Below are positions 1 to 10,424 of a stretch of DNA of 64,000 nucleotides, piece by piece. The stretch is taken from IMG/VR virus record IMGVR_UViG_3300022602_000024, positions 797 through 64,796 of that record. The stretch is one strand, 5' to 3'. The notes under the pieces were generated by a model, which saw only the letters and a list, made by a program, of their open reading frames with translations, was not told the origin of the DNA and searched no databases. Positions within the stretch are counted from its first letter, which is position 1. Each line of letters opens with the position of its first letter. The position numbers and the translations under genes are program-made. Origin of the DNA: a virus.

Positions 1-261
1 TTGCACCAATTGATGTAACCCCACCTAATGTTGTAATGTTGGGTTGACTTGCAGTACTTAACGTACCAGTTAATGTTGTACTACCACTTGCACCAATTGA
101 TGTAACCCCACCTAATGTTGTAATGTTGGGTTGACTTGCAGTACTTAACGTACCAGTTAATGTTGTACTACCACTTGCACCAATTGATGTAACCCCACCT
201 AATGTTGTAATGTTAGGTTGACTTGCAGTACTCAATGTACCAGTAAGTGTTGCTCCGCTAT
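1..261. repeat. 87-bp tandem repeat, three copies visible
   Basis: Copies begin at 1, 88 and 175. The first two are essentially identical; the third diverges toward its right end near 246-261. The period of 87 bp equals 29 codons, so the reading frame of the fibre gene is kept. The array reaches the window edge and may contain more copies outside. Confidence 0.93.
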
Positions 262-748
262 TACCAATTGTACCTGCATTGAGCGTTGAGGCTATGATTG
301 TACCAAATTGTCCAGATGCTCCAACATTACCAATTGTGCCAGCTTGCAATGTTGCAGTATTAATTGTACCTGTTACATTTAAACTGTTAAATTGTGCAGA
401 TCCTGCTCCTGTAACACCACTGGATGTCACTGTCCAAACTTGCGTTCCGCCAACACCCATTGTGATATTGGCAGTATTAACTGTGATGTTAGCTGTTCCA
501 TTTGTTAATGATGTTGCACTTGCTGAGTTGGCAGCTGCAATTGCCGATCCTGCGGCTACACCACCAGTGGTTGCAACTGTTTGAACAGTACCTGTTGTTG
601 TAAAAACTGTTGCCGTTGGATTTGGTACACTTGCAGTCGGTGCTGGTGCAAAAATAATTGCTCCAGTTGTTGTGTCAACACTGATATTTGCGCCCGATGA
701 TCCACCAATGTTAATACCGTTTTGTACTATAAAATTTGCGTTTGCCAT
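1..748 (-). CDS. Repeat-rich fibre/structural protein, C-terminus beyond window
   Basis: An open reading frame starts at an ATG at 748 (MANANFIVQNGINIGG) behind a good ribosome site (AAGGAAG) and stays open to the left edge, so the C-terminal part is missing. About the first 150 residues are Ala/Thr/Gly/Asn-rich. The visible end is made of a 29-residue unit (containing TLSTASQPNITTLGGV) encoded by near-identical 87-bp DNA repeats. Repeats of this kind are common in trimeric tail-fibre shafts of T4-like phages. It is the last gene of a minus-strand run of fibre-like genes, 79 bp downstream of the 1935-residue gene. Fibre function is inferred from composition, repeats and location; no enzymatic motif is seen. 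Confidence 0.75.
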   Translation of the reverse strand, partial: MANANFIVQNGINIGGSSGANISVDTTTGAIIFAPAPTASVPNPTATVFTTTGTVQTVATTGGVAAGSAIAAANSASATSLTNGTANITVNTANITMGVGGTQVWTVTSSGVTGAGSAQFNSLNVTGTINTATLQAGTIGNVGASGQFGTIIASTLNAGTIGNSGATLTGTLSTASQPNITTLGGVTSIGASGSTTLTGTLSTASQPNITTLGGVTSIGASGSTTLTGTLSTASQPNITTLGGVTSIGA

Positions 749-790
749 TTTTCTTCCTTATTCGGTTCACTATCCCCGAAATTATACTAA

Positions 791-817
791 GTTAGGGAGA
801 GCCCGTCCCTCCCTAAC
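791..817 (-). terminator. Intergenic hairpin between two fibre genes
   Basis: A perfect 9-bp stem (gttagggag / ctccctaac) with a 9-nt loop lies just after the stop of the 1935-residue gene on the minus strand. The following minus-strand sequence is TTAGTATAATTTC, not a clean U-run, so it could be a weak terminator, an RNA-processing site or a 3'-end stabiliser. Confidence 0.5.
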
Positions 818-827
818 TGTCTCTATC

Positions 828-3800
828 TTAGATTGGTAAGTATTGTCTCCACAATCTTACATTGGTGCTCGAATTAGCTGCAACAAACTGTAGTGTTGTT
901 GTACCACCGCTTGCAGCGACTGTTGCCACTCCCAAGTTACCACCTGTTGCTACAGTACCGTATACTACCACTTGTGCAGCGGTACCTGTTGACACAACCA
1001 ATGCTTCCATTGTTTGATAGTTGCTACCATTTGTGGCCTGTATAATATACTTGGCACTACGGTATGCAGTAAACGAATCAAGTGTAGTTAGTGTGTTGGC
1101 ACTACTTACTGACACGTTAGCATCACCTGTTACCAAACCGCCTCCAGGTGGCATAATAAACACATTACCAGCACTACCTGTTCCAGTTGCAAATACGATA
1201 CCATTATTATCGTTGGCAACGTTGATATTTGTAAAACCAGTACTGCTACTTAGTGATTGTACTGTTGAAGTAGTTGTAAGCACACGAGTGTCAATCACGT
1301 CACCGCTTGCAGGTGCTTGGCTGAATGTTAATGTTGTTCCGCTTACTGTGTAAGCGTATCCAGCACCACCAATCTGCACAATACCGTTGATACTTACTAG
1401 TACACCAGCAGTTGTTGTATTTACAGGCAAAGTAAATGCAGTTGTTGATCCATCACCACTGTACTGATTTTCTTGGATAATAGTAAATGATGTTGTAGCA
1501 GCCACCCATTGTGATCCAGTGTACCATTCAATACCACCAGCAGTTGAGTTATAACGCAACATACCTTGTGTGTCTGTACCTAATCCGCTTGCAGTTGGAC
1601 GTTGACTGTTTGTACCAACTGGTAGTAAGATTGAGTCTGCACTATTGATTTGCAATTTAGCACCAGCAACCAGTGTACTGGTTGTTGCACTGTTACCAAT
1701 CACAACAGAATCGTATGTACCAGCATGGGCCCACAACAATGTCTTATCGTTCTTACCGCTCATGTACATGTCACTGTTAGCACCAGTTGACTGACTTACG
1801 TTAATATTGGCACCTTGGCTGATGATTGCATTGTTACCAAAACTTGCACCGCCTGACACAACCATTGTACCGGTTGTTGTGGTAGCAATTGTGCTGTTAG
1901 TAGTAAATGTAGCAACAATGCTATTAGCATATGTACCGCCCACGTGGATTGCCACTGTCTTACCAACTGTGTCTGTACCAATTGTTAAATTACCAGCATC
2001 TACATACAAGTAACCGTCATTGGCACCCGACATTGTCCATCCACTTGCAGCCCCAGTGAATCCAGAACCGTTAATACCCATGTCAATATAGTGAGTACTA
2101 TCTGTACCGTTATCGGCAGTAGCAACAAAGTCTGTTGATGCGTTGTTACCAGAACTGTTGTTCTGTGCTTGGATCTGTACATAGTTGTTAGCCAATCCAG
2201 TAGCAACAATCAATGGGTTGCTCAAACCAATTGTGCTTTGTGCTGGGCCAAAGTAACCAGTACCCCCAATAACTGCGTTACCAGTAGCAAGTGTCAATCC
2301 ACCTGCACCTGTAATTACCAATGCACCTTGTGTGCTGGAACTTGGTATAGCAGTTGTACCGCTTGTAATTACAACATTACCACCGTGTGTTGCTACACCG
2401 CTCGATGATAGTGTAGTAAATGCACCAGTTGAAGCAGTTGTAGCACCAATTGTTGTTCCATTTATGCTACCACCAGTGATAACTGCATTAGCACTGCTTA
2501 GGTTGGTAACAACCAATGTGCCTGCCGAACCACTGATACTATTAACATTGCCTGAACTGAAGTTAGTGGCAACCAATGTTGTTACGTTTCCGTTTGTTAC
2601 ACCAAGTGTTGCCACGTTACCTGCTGCGGCTGTCAACGAAGTCAATCCAGTTACACTGCCGCCGGTTAACAATACGTTAGCACTACTGATATTGGTAAAC
2701 AGACCAGTTGTACCAGTAATGTTTGTAGCAGTTACATTACCACCTGTGATTTGTGCATTGGCACTACTGATATTGGTAAACAGACCAGTTGTACCAGTAA
2801 TGTTTGTAGCAGTTATGTTACCACCAGTGATTTGTGCGTTGGCAGAACTAAAGTTTGTTCCTTGCAATGTAGTAAATGAACCACTAGTCATACCAGTTGT
2901 ACTACCGCCTGCGATTACTGCATTGCCTGAACTGAAGTTAGTTGCTTGTACTGTAGTTGCATTGATTGCAGTAATACCAGTGAATGTACCACCTGTCAAC
3001 TGAGCATTACCTGTGCTGAAGTTTGTAGCCTGTAATGTTGTAAAGTTACCAGCAGCTGGAGTTGCATTACCAATAATACCTTGGAAACTTGCAGCGGTTA
3101 ATGTTGTAAATGCACCAGTACTTGCAGTAGCATTACCAATTGGTGTTGCTTGTATGCCAGCACTAACTGTTATTGTGTTGGCTGATAGTGCACTACTGAT
3201 CACTGCATTTGAAGCATATAGTGTGTTAACACCACTGATGTTACCACTGGAGCCACTTGTTATCAAGTTACCAACAGTGGCATTACCAGCAACATACAAT
3301 GCACCACCAATGCCCGCACCGCCTGTACCAGCAACTACTAGAGCACCAGTTGTAGTGCTTGAACTTGCAGTTCCAGAGTTGGCAACAATATTACCATTGG
3401 CAATTATTGTACCAGTACTTGTAATGGTTGTAAATGCACCAGTTGAAGCAGTTGTTGCACCAATTGGTGTGTTGTTTACACTACCACCTGTGATTACTGC
3501 ATTGCCTGTGCTGAAGCCAGTTGTGGCAACAGCATACGTTGAAGTTGTATTTGTAGAAACTACAGTTGCAATACTGGCTGCAGTTGAATACAATGTACCG
3601 GTACTTGGTACATATGAAAGAGAAGTATTTGTAAACGCAGCTGCATTTGCACCTGCTACGTTACCAAATATTGGATAGAATGTTGCGCTACTTGTAGTAT
3701 TTTGTTCTGATATAAAGTATGCAACATTGGCTTGTGCAGCACCGCCAGAAATCGTACCAGAGAATGTACCATAAATTGTGCCACCCACAAACAAACTACC

Positions 3801-6635
3801 GCTTGCATTAATTTGGGTAGCATTGACATTGGTAGTTGTTACATTGCCGCCAACATATAAGTTGCCGCTTACACTGCCGTCTCCGTAAACACGTACAGTG
3901 CCAGTATTAGCAGTTAATCCACCACCTAGTACTTGAGCATTTGCTACAGTTAATGCACCCATTTTAACAGGGTCATAAATTGCAAATGTATAGTCGGTTA
4001 CACCAGCTGTTGGTTCTGGAACATTACTGAAGAATTTCCAAGTTGCATCAGTATAATCACGAGTTAAACCAGTGTGTTGATAATGACTTGGGCTACCACC
4101 AACAAAGTGTGAGTAGAAACCAATATCGTAATTGTAAGTGCCAGGATTACTTGCATTCAAATACAACAGTGGATCATTGACAGATTCAATTGTTGATACT
4201 GTTGATGTAATATTACCAAAGATATTACCGCCAACCCATAAGTTAGCACCAACATACATACCACCTGTAACCTGTACTGCACCAGAATTCAAACCAACTG
4301 AATCAGTTGAGCTAGTAAATGTTACTGCACCGCTAGCAGCCAATGTAGTAAATGCACCAGTTGCAGCAGTATTTGCACCAATTGGGAAGTTATCTGAATA
4401 CCCACCAGATATACGTGCATTAGCAGTACTGAATCCTGTTGTAACAACCAGTGTCGAAATGTTACCGTTGGTTACACCTAATGTTGCAACATTACCGGAG
4501 ATAGCACTCAGACCAGTTAACCCAGTAATTGATCCACCGGTGATACTGGCATTAGCGGTACTGAAACCAGTAGTAGCAACTAGTGTTGTAATGTTTCCGT
4601 TAGTAGCACTAAATGTAGCAACGTTACCGGTAACTGCACTTAGTCCAGTTAACCCAGTAATTGATCCACCGGTGATTCCAGCATTGGCAGTACTGAAGTT
4701 TGTAGCAACTAGTGTTGTAATATTTCCGTTAGTAGCACTAAATGTAGCAACATTACCGGCTACTGCACTTAGTCCAGTTAAGTTGTTTACACTACCGCCA
4801 GTGATCTGTGCGTTACCAGAGCTCAAGTTTGTACCTTGTAGTGTAGTAAATGATCCACTGGTCATACCAGTTGTGTATCCACCAGTGATCTGTGCGTTAC
4901 CTGTACTGAATCCAGTAGTAGCAACTAGTGTTGTGATATTACCAGATGTAGCACTAAATGTAGCAACATTACCGGCTACTGCACTTAGTCCAGTTAAGTT
5001 GTTTACACTACCACCTGTGATCTGTGCGTTACCTGTACTGAATCCAGTAGTAGCAACTAGTGTTGTGATATTACCAGATGTAGCACTAAATGTAGCAACA
5101 TTACCGGCTACTGCTGTTAGTGCAGTCAATCCTGTTGCAAATCCACCAGAAACTTGTGCATTACTTGTGCTGAATCCAGTAGTAGCCACTAATGTTGTGA
5201 TATTGCCGTTGGTAGCACTAAATGTAGCTACATTACCAGCTGCTGCCGATAGTGCAGACAACCCAGTAGCAAACCCACCAGAAACTTGTGCATTACTTGT
5301 ACTAAATCCAGTTGTGGCAACTAGCGTTGTTACATTGGCATTAGTAGAATTTAATGTTGCAACATAAGCTGTACTTGCATTTGCTGTTGTAAGAGTAGCA
5401 GCCGCAGGAGTCACATTACCAATCACTGTGTTATTGATTCCGTAATCAACACTTAAACCAAATGCTGGATTAGCACTTAACGATACACCACCTAAGTTGA
5501 TGGTATTACCGCTTAGGTACAAACTACGGAAACGCAGTGCATTTGTACCTAAATCATATGCTACATTTGCAGATGGTACAATTGATCCTGTCACTGTAAT
5601 AGATCCAGCAATGCCAACGTTGCCATTGATATAACTGTCACCAACTACACCAATACCACCACCAGTGATGGTTAATGATTGGCCAGTTGCAGAAGTATTG
5701 CTACCAGTACCACCAGACAAACCTGTGATTTTTCCGCCTGTGATTACAGCATTAGCACTGCTGAAATTGGTTACCAGTCCGTATGTAACAGTTGCATTAC
5801 CGCCAGTGATTTGTGCATTGCCAGAACTGAAATTGGTTCCTTGCAATGTAGTAAATGAGCCACTGGTCATACCAGTTGTACTACCACCTGTGATCACTGC
5901 ATTACCTGAACTAAAGTTAGTGGCTTGTAGTGTAGTTGCGTTAATAGCAGTAATACCAGTAAATGTACCACCAGTTAACTGTGCATTACCAGAACTGAAG
6001 TTGGTTCCTTGTAGTGTAGTAAATGAGCCGCCGGTCATGCCAGTTGTACTACCACCTGTGATCACTGCATTAGCAGTGGCAAAGCCAGTTGTTGCGTTTA
6101 AGTATGTGAAATTACCAGTACTGGGTGTTGTATTACCAATCGGAGTGCCGTTTAATGACCCAATGCTGATACCACCAGACAAGTTTAAACTAGCTGCAGT
6201 TAAGTTACCAACCTTAACGTTAGCAAAACCACTATTTGTCAGTGTTGTAAATGCGTTACCAGAAGTTGTTGTTGCAATGGCTTCAAAAGCCTGATCGTTT
6301 TCTACCCAGACCCAAGCAGTATTCACAGAACCGTAAGCACCTAGTGATGCATAGTTACGATTGACCATAATACCGATGTTATAACCAGAAATACTGCCGG
6401 TATATCCGTTGTTGAACACAACAATCGGATCGTTAATATATGTGTTGACTGAATTTAATGTGCTGGTATTGCCGCTGACCGACAAGTTGCCGAGGATGGT
6501 AACGTTAGAATTTAACGTTACGCTTGATGAAAATAGGTTACCGGTAATGGTTCCGGTTGCAATTTTGTATTGCGCATTGATAGTATTATCAGTGATCTGA
6601 TTATTCTGGATTCTGGTTAAAACGCCTGATGACAT
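828..6635 (-). CDS. Giant tandem-repeat tail-fibre-like protein (1935 aa)
   Basis: The start at 6635 has a strong ribosome site (AGGAG). After an N-terminal domain of about 130 residues (MSSGVLTRIQNNQITDN), most of the chain consists of degenerate repeats around the motif NFSSGNAQITGG followed by TG[ML]T. Three repeat modes are visible: units of 26-27 residues near residues 170-290 and 1200-1330, and a 44-residue unit near residues 412-736. The last 250 residues hold a module with GDGSTTAF...INGIVQ...YTVSGTTLTFSQAP and a terminal beta-rich domain ending RLWRQYLPI. That terminal part is shared with the 566-residue neighbour. The composition (Thr/Ser/Gly/Asn/Ala, no Cys cluster) fits an extended trimeric fibre. 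Virion fibre function is inferred; receptor specificity cannot be read. Confidence 0.8.
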   Translation of the reverse strand: MSSGVLTRIQNNQITDNTINAQYKIATGTITGNLFSSSVTLNSNVTILGNLSVSGNTSTLNSVNTYINDPIVVFNNGYTGSISGYNIGIMVNRNYASLGAYGSVNTAWVWVENDQAFEAIATTTSGNAFTTLTNSGFANVKVGNLTAASLNLSGGISIGSLNGTPIGNTTPSTGNFTYLNATTGFATANAVITGGSTTGMTGGSFTTLQGTNFSSGNAQLTGGTFTGITAINATTLQATNFSSGNAVITGGSTTGMTSGSFTTLQGTNFSSGNAQITGGNATVTYGLVTNFSSANAVITGGKITGLSGGTGSNTSATGQSLTITGGGIGVVGDSYINGNVGIAGSITVTGSIVPSANVAYDLGTNALRFRSLYLSGNTINLGGVSLSANPAFGLSVDYGINNTVIGNVTPAAATLTTANASTAYVATLNSTNANVTTLVATTGFSTSNAQVSGGFATGLSALSAAAGNVATFSATNGNITTLVATTGFSTSNAQVSGGFATGLTALTAVAGNVATFSATSGNITTLVATTGFSTGNAQITGGSVNNLTGLSAVAGNVATFSATSGNITTLVATTGFSTGNAQITGGYTTGMTSGSFTTLQGTNLSSGNAQITGGSVNNLTGLSAVAGNVATFSATNGNITTLVATNFSTANAGITGGSITGLTGLSAVTGNVATFSATNGNITTLVATTGFSTANASITGGSITGLTGLSAISGNVATLGVTNGNISTLVVTTGFSTANARISGGYSDNFPIGANTAATGAFTTLAASGAVTFTSSTDSVGLNSGAVQVTGGMYVGANLWVGGNIFGNITSTVSTIESVNDPLLYLNASNPGTYNYDIGFYSHFVGGSPSHYQHTGLTRDYTDATWKFFSNVPEPTAGVTDYTFAIYDPVKMGALTVANAQVLGGGLTANTGTVRVYGDGSVSGNLYVGGNVTTTNVNATQINASGSLFVGGTIYGTFSGTISGGAAQANVAYFISEQNTTSSATFYPIFGNVAGANAAAFTNTSLSYVPSTGTLYSTAASIATVVSTNTTSTYAVATTGFSTGNAVITGGSVNNTPIGATTASTGAFTTITSTGTIIANGNIVANSGTASSSTTTGALVVAGTGGAGIGGALYVAGNATVGNLITSGSSGNISGVNTLYASNAVISSALSANTITVSAGIQATPIGNATASTGAFTTLTAASFQGIIGNATPAAGNFTTLQATNFSTGNAQLTGGTFTGITAINATTVQATNFSSGNAVIAGGSTTGMTSGSFTTLQGTNFSSANAQITGGNITATNITGTTGLFTNISSANAQITGGNVTATNITGTTGLFTNISSANVLLTGGSVTGLTSLTAAAGNVATLGVTNGNVTTLVATNFSSGNVNSISGSAGTLVVTNLSSANAVITGGSINGTTIGATTASTGAFTTLSSSGVATHGGNVVITSGTTAIPSSSTQGALVITGAGGLTLATGNAVIGGTGYFGPAQSTIGLSNPLIVATGLANNYVQIQAQNNSSGNNASTDFVATADNGTDSTHYIDMGINGSGFTGAASGWTMSGANDGYLYVDAGNLTIGTDTVGKTVAIHVGGTYANSIVATFTTNSTIATTTTGTMVVSGGASFGNNAIISQGANINVSQSTGANSDMYMSGKNDKTLLWAHAGTYDSVVIGNSATTSTLVAGAKLQINSADSILLPVGTNSQRPTASGLGTDTQGMLRYNSTAGGIEWYTGSQWVAATTSFTIIQENQYSGDGSTTAFTLPVNTTTAGVLVSINGIVQIGGAGYAYTVSGTTLTFSQAPASGDVIDTRVLTTTSTVQSLSSSTGFTNINVANDNNGIVFATGTGSAGNVFIMPPGGGLVTGDANVSVSSANTLTTLDSFTAYRSAKYIIQATNGSNYQTMEALVVSTGTAAQVVVYGTVATGGNLGVATVAASGGTTTLQFVAANSSTNVRLWRQYLPI
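2681..2842 (-). repeat. 81-bp direct duplication inside the fibre gene
   Basis: Two adjacent, nearly identical copies (starting near 2681 and 2762; 81 bp = 27 codons) encode the unit TNISSANAQITGGNVTATNI. The high nucleotide identity implies a recent duplication or ongoing homogenisation. Confidence 0.75.
4430..5400 (-). repeat. 132-bp (44-codon) repeat array inside the fibre gene
   Basis: About seven units of 44 codons carry the motifs TLVATTGFST, NAQ[IV][TS]GG and GNVATFSAT; one unit is shorter. Two neighbouring copies (for example starting near 4902 and 5034) are almost identical in DNA, whereas outer units have drifted. This supports expansion by unequal recombination. Confidence 0.8.
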
Positions 6636-6703
6636 AGGTAAACTCCTGTGATACAGTATTTACCACAGTTCTGACATTTTGGGATTAGGTGACTAGATTA
6701 CAG

Positions 6704-8404
6704 TCAGATTACAAAATACGTGCGTTGTATTCGTAGTTGGTTGGAGTTGGTTGTGCCGTTAGCCAGCAAATTGACTGTACTACCATTGATATTGGCGTAA
6801 TAACTTACAGTATTGGCGCCTGTATTAAGTAGTCCAAAGTTATTTATAATTACAGTTCCGTTATTTTGTACCAACATTATCTCAGACATTTGACTGTCAT
6901 AGGGATTGGTGCTAGAAACCGTATAGCGTGCACTTCTATATGTACCAGAAGAGAAACTATCTACAATGGTCAGAGTAGTACTAACTGTGACATTAGGAGC
7001 AGAAACTATAGTGGTGTTTGCCGAGGTAACAATTGCAGAATTAGCAGCAGTCACATTGGCAACTAGATTTGTTAATTGTACATTTGCCCAAGTTTCGTAA
7101 GGCGTAGCGGAGGCGCCAACTTCAGCTGCAGCCAAGAAACGTATGTCAATTTGGTCACTTGCGCCAGGTGCTTGAGCAAAAGTAATTTGGTTACCACTGA
7201 CAGTATAAGCAAAATTTGGTTGTTGAATAGTACCGTTGATATTAACGATAATGCCGTTACTGTTAGCATAGTGATTTAGAGTAAATGTTACTGTTGATCC
7301 ATCGCCAAAGAAGTTTTGTCCATCAATACTATTGATGATACTGACCCATCCAGTGCCGTTGTAAAACTCAATTGACGCATAATCGCTGTTGTATCTAAGT
7401 TGCCCAGCATTGGGACTTGAAGGTCTTGCTACATTGCCGCCAACTGGTAATCCAATAGCAGATGTAGTGCCAAATACTGTCACTGTATTGGCATCTGGTA
7501 AAATAGTATCAACATAAACATTGGCACTGACAACATTGCCTGCAGTGATATTTCCAGTGTATGTTGTCAGGTACGCACCAACTTGAGTGTTGCCGTATGT
7601 GGGCGCTAGAGCACTAACACCGTTACTCCAGAATAAACCAGTGGATATTGTGACATTGGCTGCACTTACATTTCCGCCGTATATTGGCAAATATGCTGCA
7701 ACTTGAGTGTTGCCGTAGTTGCTAAACAATGTACCATTGCTGTTATACAAATTAGTAATGATCAAATTACCAGCAGTTACATTACTGCCAAAACTTAATC
7801 CGTTGACATTTCCACTAATGGTGTTACCAGAGATACTTACATTAGCAATTTGCAAATTTGCAAAAGTTGTAATACCTTGTACACCTGTATATCTTGCACC
7901 AACTACATAAACAACGTTGGCACCTGTTACTGCTGAAGGCACGTTGGTATCAGCAAAGTTAACAATGCCTGCAGAGTAATCAAAATACCAACTGTCTGCA
8001 TTTCCAGAACCCGCTGGTGGTAAATTTACATAATTTGAAGGTGTGCTACTGCCAGACGGACCAGCGTATAACTTGACCTGATAACCTGCGCCAAACTGCG
8101 GAGGAATCCAATTGGTCAAATTGGTTGTCCATGTTTCATTTGCCACTGACTCTGACAGACTAGTTGCTTGTACTGCAGAACTCAAACTGTCTCTATAGAC
8201 TGTAACTACACTACTGTTGCTGGATGGCAAAACAGTAACACTAGGAATTAAATAATCTTGTTGCCATATTGTAGTACCGGGGCTGAGTTGAGGGCTAGCA
8301 TTGGCCTCATTGCTAGGGCTTTTGGCCGTAGACGTATCTGTTTTAGAAACTCCACTGAGTTTCTTGTACAAGATGTCAACTAATTGTGTTTGTGATATAG
8401 CCAT
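6704..8404 (-). CDS. Fibre/baseplate-associated structural protein (566 aa)
   Basis: The protein starts MAISQTQLVDILYKKLSGV. Its middle has short repeats around YGNTQV[AG]AYL and NVSAANVTIS, and its C-terminal third carries the module FFGDGSTVTFTL...VNINGTIQQPNFAYTVSGNQITF followed by a domain with YRSARYTV. The C-terminal third is clearly paralogous to the end of the 1935-residue protein. Its start codon overlaps the stop of the upstream 670-residue gene by one base (TAATG), which suggests translational coupling. It is probably a virion protein of the fibre network; the exact location is unknown. Confidence 0.75.
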   Translation of the reverse strand: MAISQTQLVDILYKKLSGVSKTDTSTAKSPSNEANASPQLSPGTTIWQQDYLIPSVTVLPSSNSSVVTVYRDSLSSAVQATSLSESVANETWTTNLTNWIPPQFGAGYQVKLYAGPSGSSTPSNYVNLPPAGSGNADSWYFDYSAGIVNFADTNVPSAVTGANVVYVVGARYTGVQGITTFANLQIANVSISGNTISGNVNGLSFGSNVTAGNLIITNLYNSNGTLFSNYGNTQVAAYLPIYGGNVSAANVTISTGLFWSNGVSALAPTYGNTQVGAYLTTYTGNITAGNVVSANVYVDTILPDANTVTVFGTTSAIGLPVGGNVARPSSPNAGQLRYNSDYASIEFYNGTGWVSIINSIDGQNFFGDGSTVTFTLNHYANSNGIIVNINGTIQQPNFAYTVSGNQITFAQAPGASDQIDIRFLAAAEVGASATPYETWANVQLTNLVANVTAANSAIVTSANTTIVSAPNVTVSTTLTIVDSFSSGTYRSARYTVSSTNPYDSQMSEIMLVQNNGTVIINNFGLLNTGANTVSYYANINGSTVNLLANGTTNSNQLRIQRTYFVI

Positions 8405-10416
8405 TAGTTAGTTGCCGCCTGTATGCTTAATGCAGTCAAACTTTGACCACTTGTTAGTTTCACTCTAACATAAATTTCGTTTGTTGCAGTACTGCTGGAA
8501 CTCACTGTACCAAATGTACAGGTATAACTGCCACTGGATACTAAACTGTTGAATACTGCATTACCACCTAATGCACAACCATTGCTGCCATTACCGCCGC
8601 CACCTGATCCAGGAACACCCGATCCAGGATAAGCAGTGCCCATTGTTAGCCATCCGTTAAGTCCTGACGTTGAGTCAATGGTACTGCCAGGTAATGCTAC
8701 CCATAATCCAGCAATGGTTCCTGAATAACTGATGTTGAATTTACTGACCGCACTACGTACAAACTTGAATGTAAAGTACTGCGCTGTAGTCGAGCGTGTA
8801 CTCAAGTTTGGACCAACTGGTAAAAATCCTGTACTATAATTTGTTACATCATACAGTAATTTTGCAGCCACATTAGTTGCATCTGTTTGATAGAATGGAC
8901 CAGTAGTGCTATTAAATGCAGACTCTGTACCGGTATATGACGGAGTATCTGCTTGAGTTCCAGCATCAGGATTAACTATACGGTAAGGATTTCCTGACCC
9001 AGATCCAACACTGCCAGCAATGGTCAAACTGGTTTCTTCAATTTGAGTACCAGTGCCAGTTTTATATAGTACATAAGTTGACGGAGCACTGAATGCCCAA
9101 GCAGTTGAGTTGTATCCGTTGTTGACTGTGATACTAGGGCCTTGAGTTCCTAGTGCATTACCAAATCCACTGGCAATATTGGATGTTGTTGTAAACGCAA
9201 TAACTGCTGTATTGTTTCTTGTAATTGGTGTAGTAACACCAGCAGTGGCATAACTTACCAATGCAGGAGCAGCAAACGCACCATTGGCACTGCTGGACGA
9301 AATCAAGTTAGTTGAGTTTGGATATGTGTCACCGCTGAGGTTTTGTACGTTGCCTTTTATAGTAAATCCAGCACTGGTTGTGAACATAGGAATAGTACTT
9401 GAATAGGTAACAACATTACTACTCAACACCATGCTTGTTCCACTAAATGCTGGCACGCTAGGGGCGGAGCTATCGTAATACCAAGTGGCATTATTTGTAC
9501 TTGTGCCTGTTGCTGAATCATAAAGGCTTACACGATTCCATCCTGCCGATGCTCCGCCAGTTGCAGTGGCATAGGTACTAAATACTGTCCAGAATCCAGC
9601 AGTCACTGTTGATACCACATTGTGGTAATCTTGTACATTGTATATGTAAAGATTTCCATTGGTAGTGTTGCTGTTGCTACCAGTTAGTGTAACATTGCCA
9701 TTAGGCACACCATTTACATAAGTGGTGACTGTTCCTGTACTACCTGGACCTACATTAGTGATAGGTGTGCCAATTGTGCTGAATGAACTTGCTCTAAGTG
9801 TGTTAACTAATGTACCGCCGGCTACGCTTAAGTTACCCCATCCCGAGTTATCAGTTTGTGTAAAGTTACACATTAGCCCACTATTGGTAGTTCCTACAGA
9901 AATTGTTGTGTTATTTGAGAAGCTGGGCGGACTTGGTGGTACTAGTTTACCTAATACATAATTTAATTCTGCAATGGCATCTGTTACATCTGTAGAACTT
10001 GTCAACGTTACTGCATTACTAACAAATGATCCAGCTACATTTGATCCAAGGCTGATATTATTCCCAGTAAATCCGTCAAGTCCCGACAAGGTATTTAAAT
10101 TACCAAAACTTAAATTACCATTGCCATCTGTATAGATGATATAGTTAGCCGAACCGCCCGTAATTTGTACATTGGCTATGCTACCAAGATTAAATTTATA
10201 CCCCGAGTCCAGTGTAATTGCATTACCGAGAATATAAACATTGCCAACGTGTGCATTACCTATTACATCTAGAGTATAATTTGGGCTAGAGGTATTAACC
10301 CCAACACGGCGATTGGTTACATCAAAGTATGCGACATTTGCGTCAATGGCAAGGTTAATACCCTGGCGTTCCAGGTTACTTGATAACATTGGCCCATTGA
10401 TTCTTCCAATTGCCAT
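8404..10416 (-). CDS. Large structural (fibre-like) protein, 670 aa
   Basis: The N-terminus MAIGRINGPMLSSNLERQG, followed by YFDVTNRRVGVNTSSP, resembles the N-terminal region of structural proteins in aquatic T4-like phages. It also resembles 'VGVNTxxPxxxLDVxGxA' segments found in many fibre and neck appendage proteins. The rest is Ser/Thr/Gly-rich beta sequence with no catalytic motif. The gene sits in a minus-strand operon, 8 bp after the 143-residue gene and overlapping the 566-residue gene by one base. A structural role is inferred from family resemblance and location. Confidence 0.72.
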   Translation of the reverse strand: MAIGRINGPMLSSNLERQGINLAIDANVAYFDVTNRRVGVNTSSPNYTLDVIGNAHVGNVYILGNAITLDSGYKFNLGSIANVQITGGSANYIIYTDGNGNLSFGNLNTLSGLDGFTGNNISLGSNVAGSFVSNAVTLTSSTDVTDAIAELNYVLGKLVPPSPPSFSNNTTISVGTTNSGLMCNFTQTDNSGWGNLSVAGGTLVNTLRASSFSTIGTPITNVGPGSTGTVTTYVNGVPNGNVTLTGSNSNTTNGNLYIYNVQDYHNVVSTVTAGFWTVFSTYATATGGASAGWNRVSLYDSATGTSTNNATWYYDSSAPSVPAFSGTSMVLSSNVVTYSSTIPMFTTSAGFTIKGNVQNLSGDTYPNSTNLISSSSANGAFAAPALVSYATAGVTTPITRNNTAVIAFTTTSNIASGFGNALGTQGPSITVNNGYNSTAWAFSAPSTYVLYKTGTGTQIEETSLTIAGSVGSGSGNPYRIVNPDAGTQADTPSYTGTESAFNSTTGPFYQTDATNVAAKLLYDVTNYSTGFLPVGPNLSTRSTTAQYFTFKFVRSAVSKFNISYSGTIAGLWVALPGSTIDSTSGLNGWLTMGTAYPGSGVPGSGGGGNGSNGCALGGNAVFNSLVSSGSYTCTFGTVSSSSTATNEIYVRVKLTSGQSLTALSIQAATN

Positions 10417-10424
10417 ACGTGTCC

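Noticed and set aside
1-261. CRISPR array
   Set aside because: The 87-bp copies are contiguous with no spacers and keep the reading frame of a fibre gene.
2332-3678. Long antisense frames opposite the 1935-residue fibre gene (also at 4138-5367 and 5665-6294)
   Set aside because: Their repetitive Val/Pro/Leu-rich products are the complement of the Thr/Asn/Gly repeats; they lack ribosome sites and mirror the repeat structure of the true gene.
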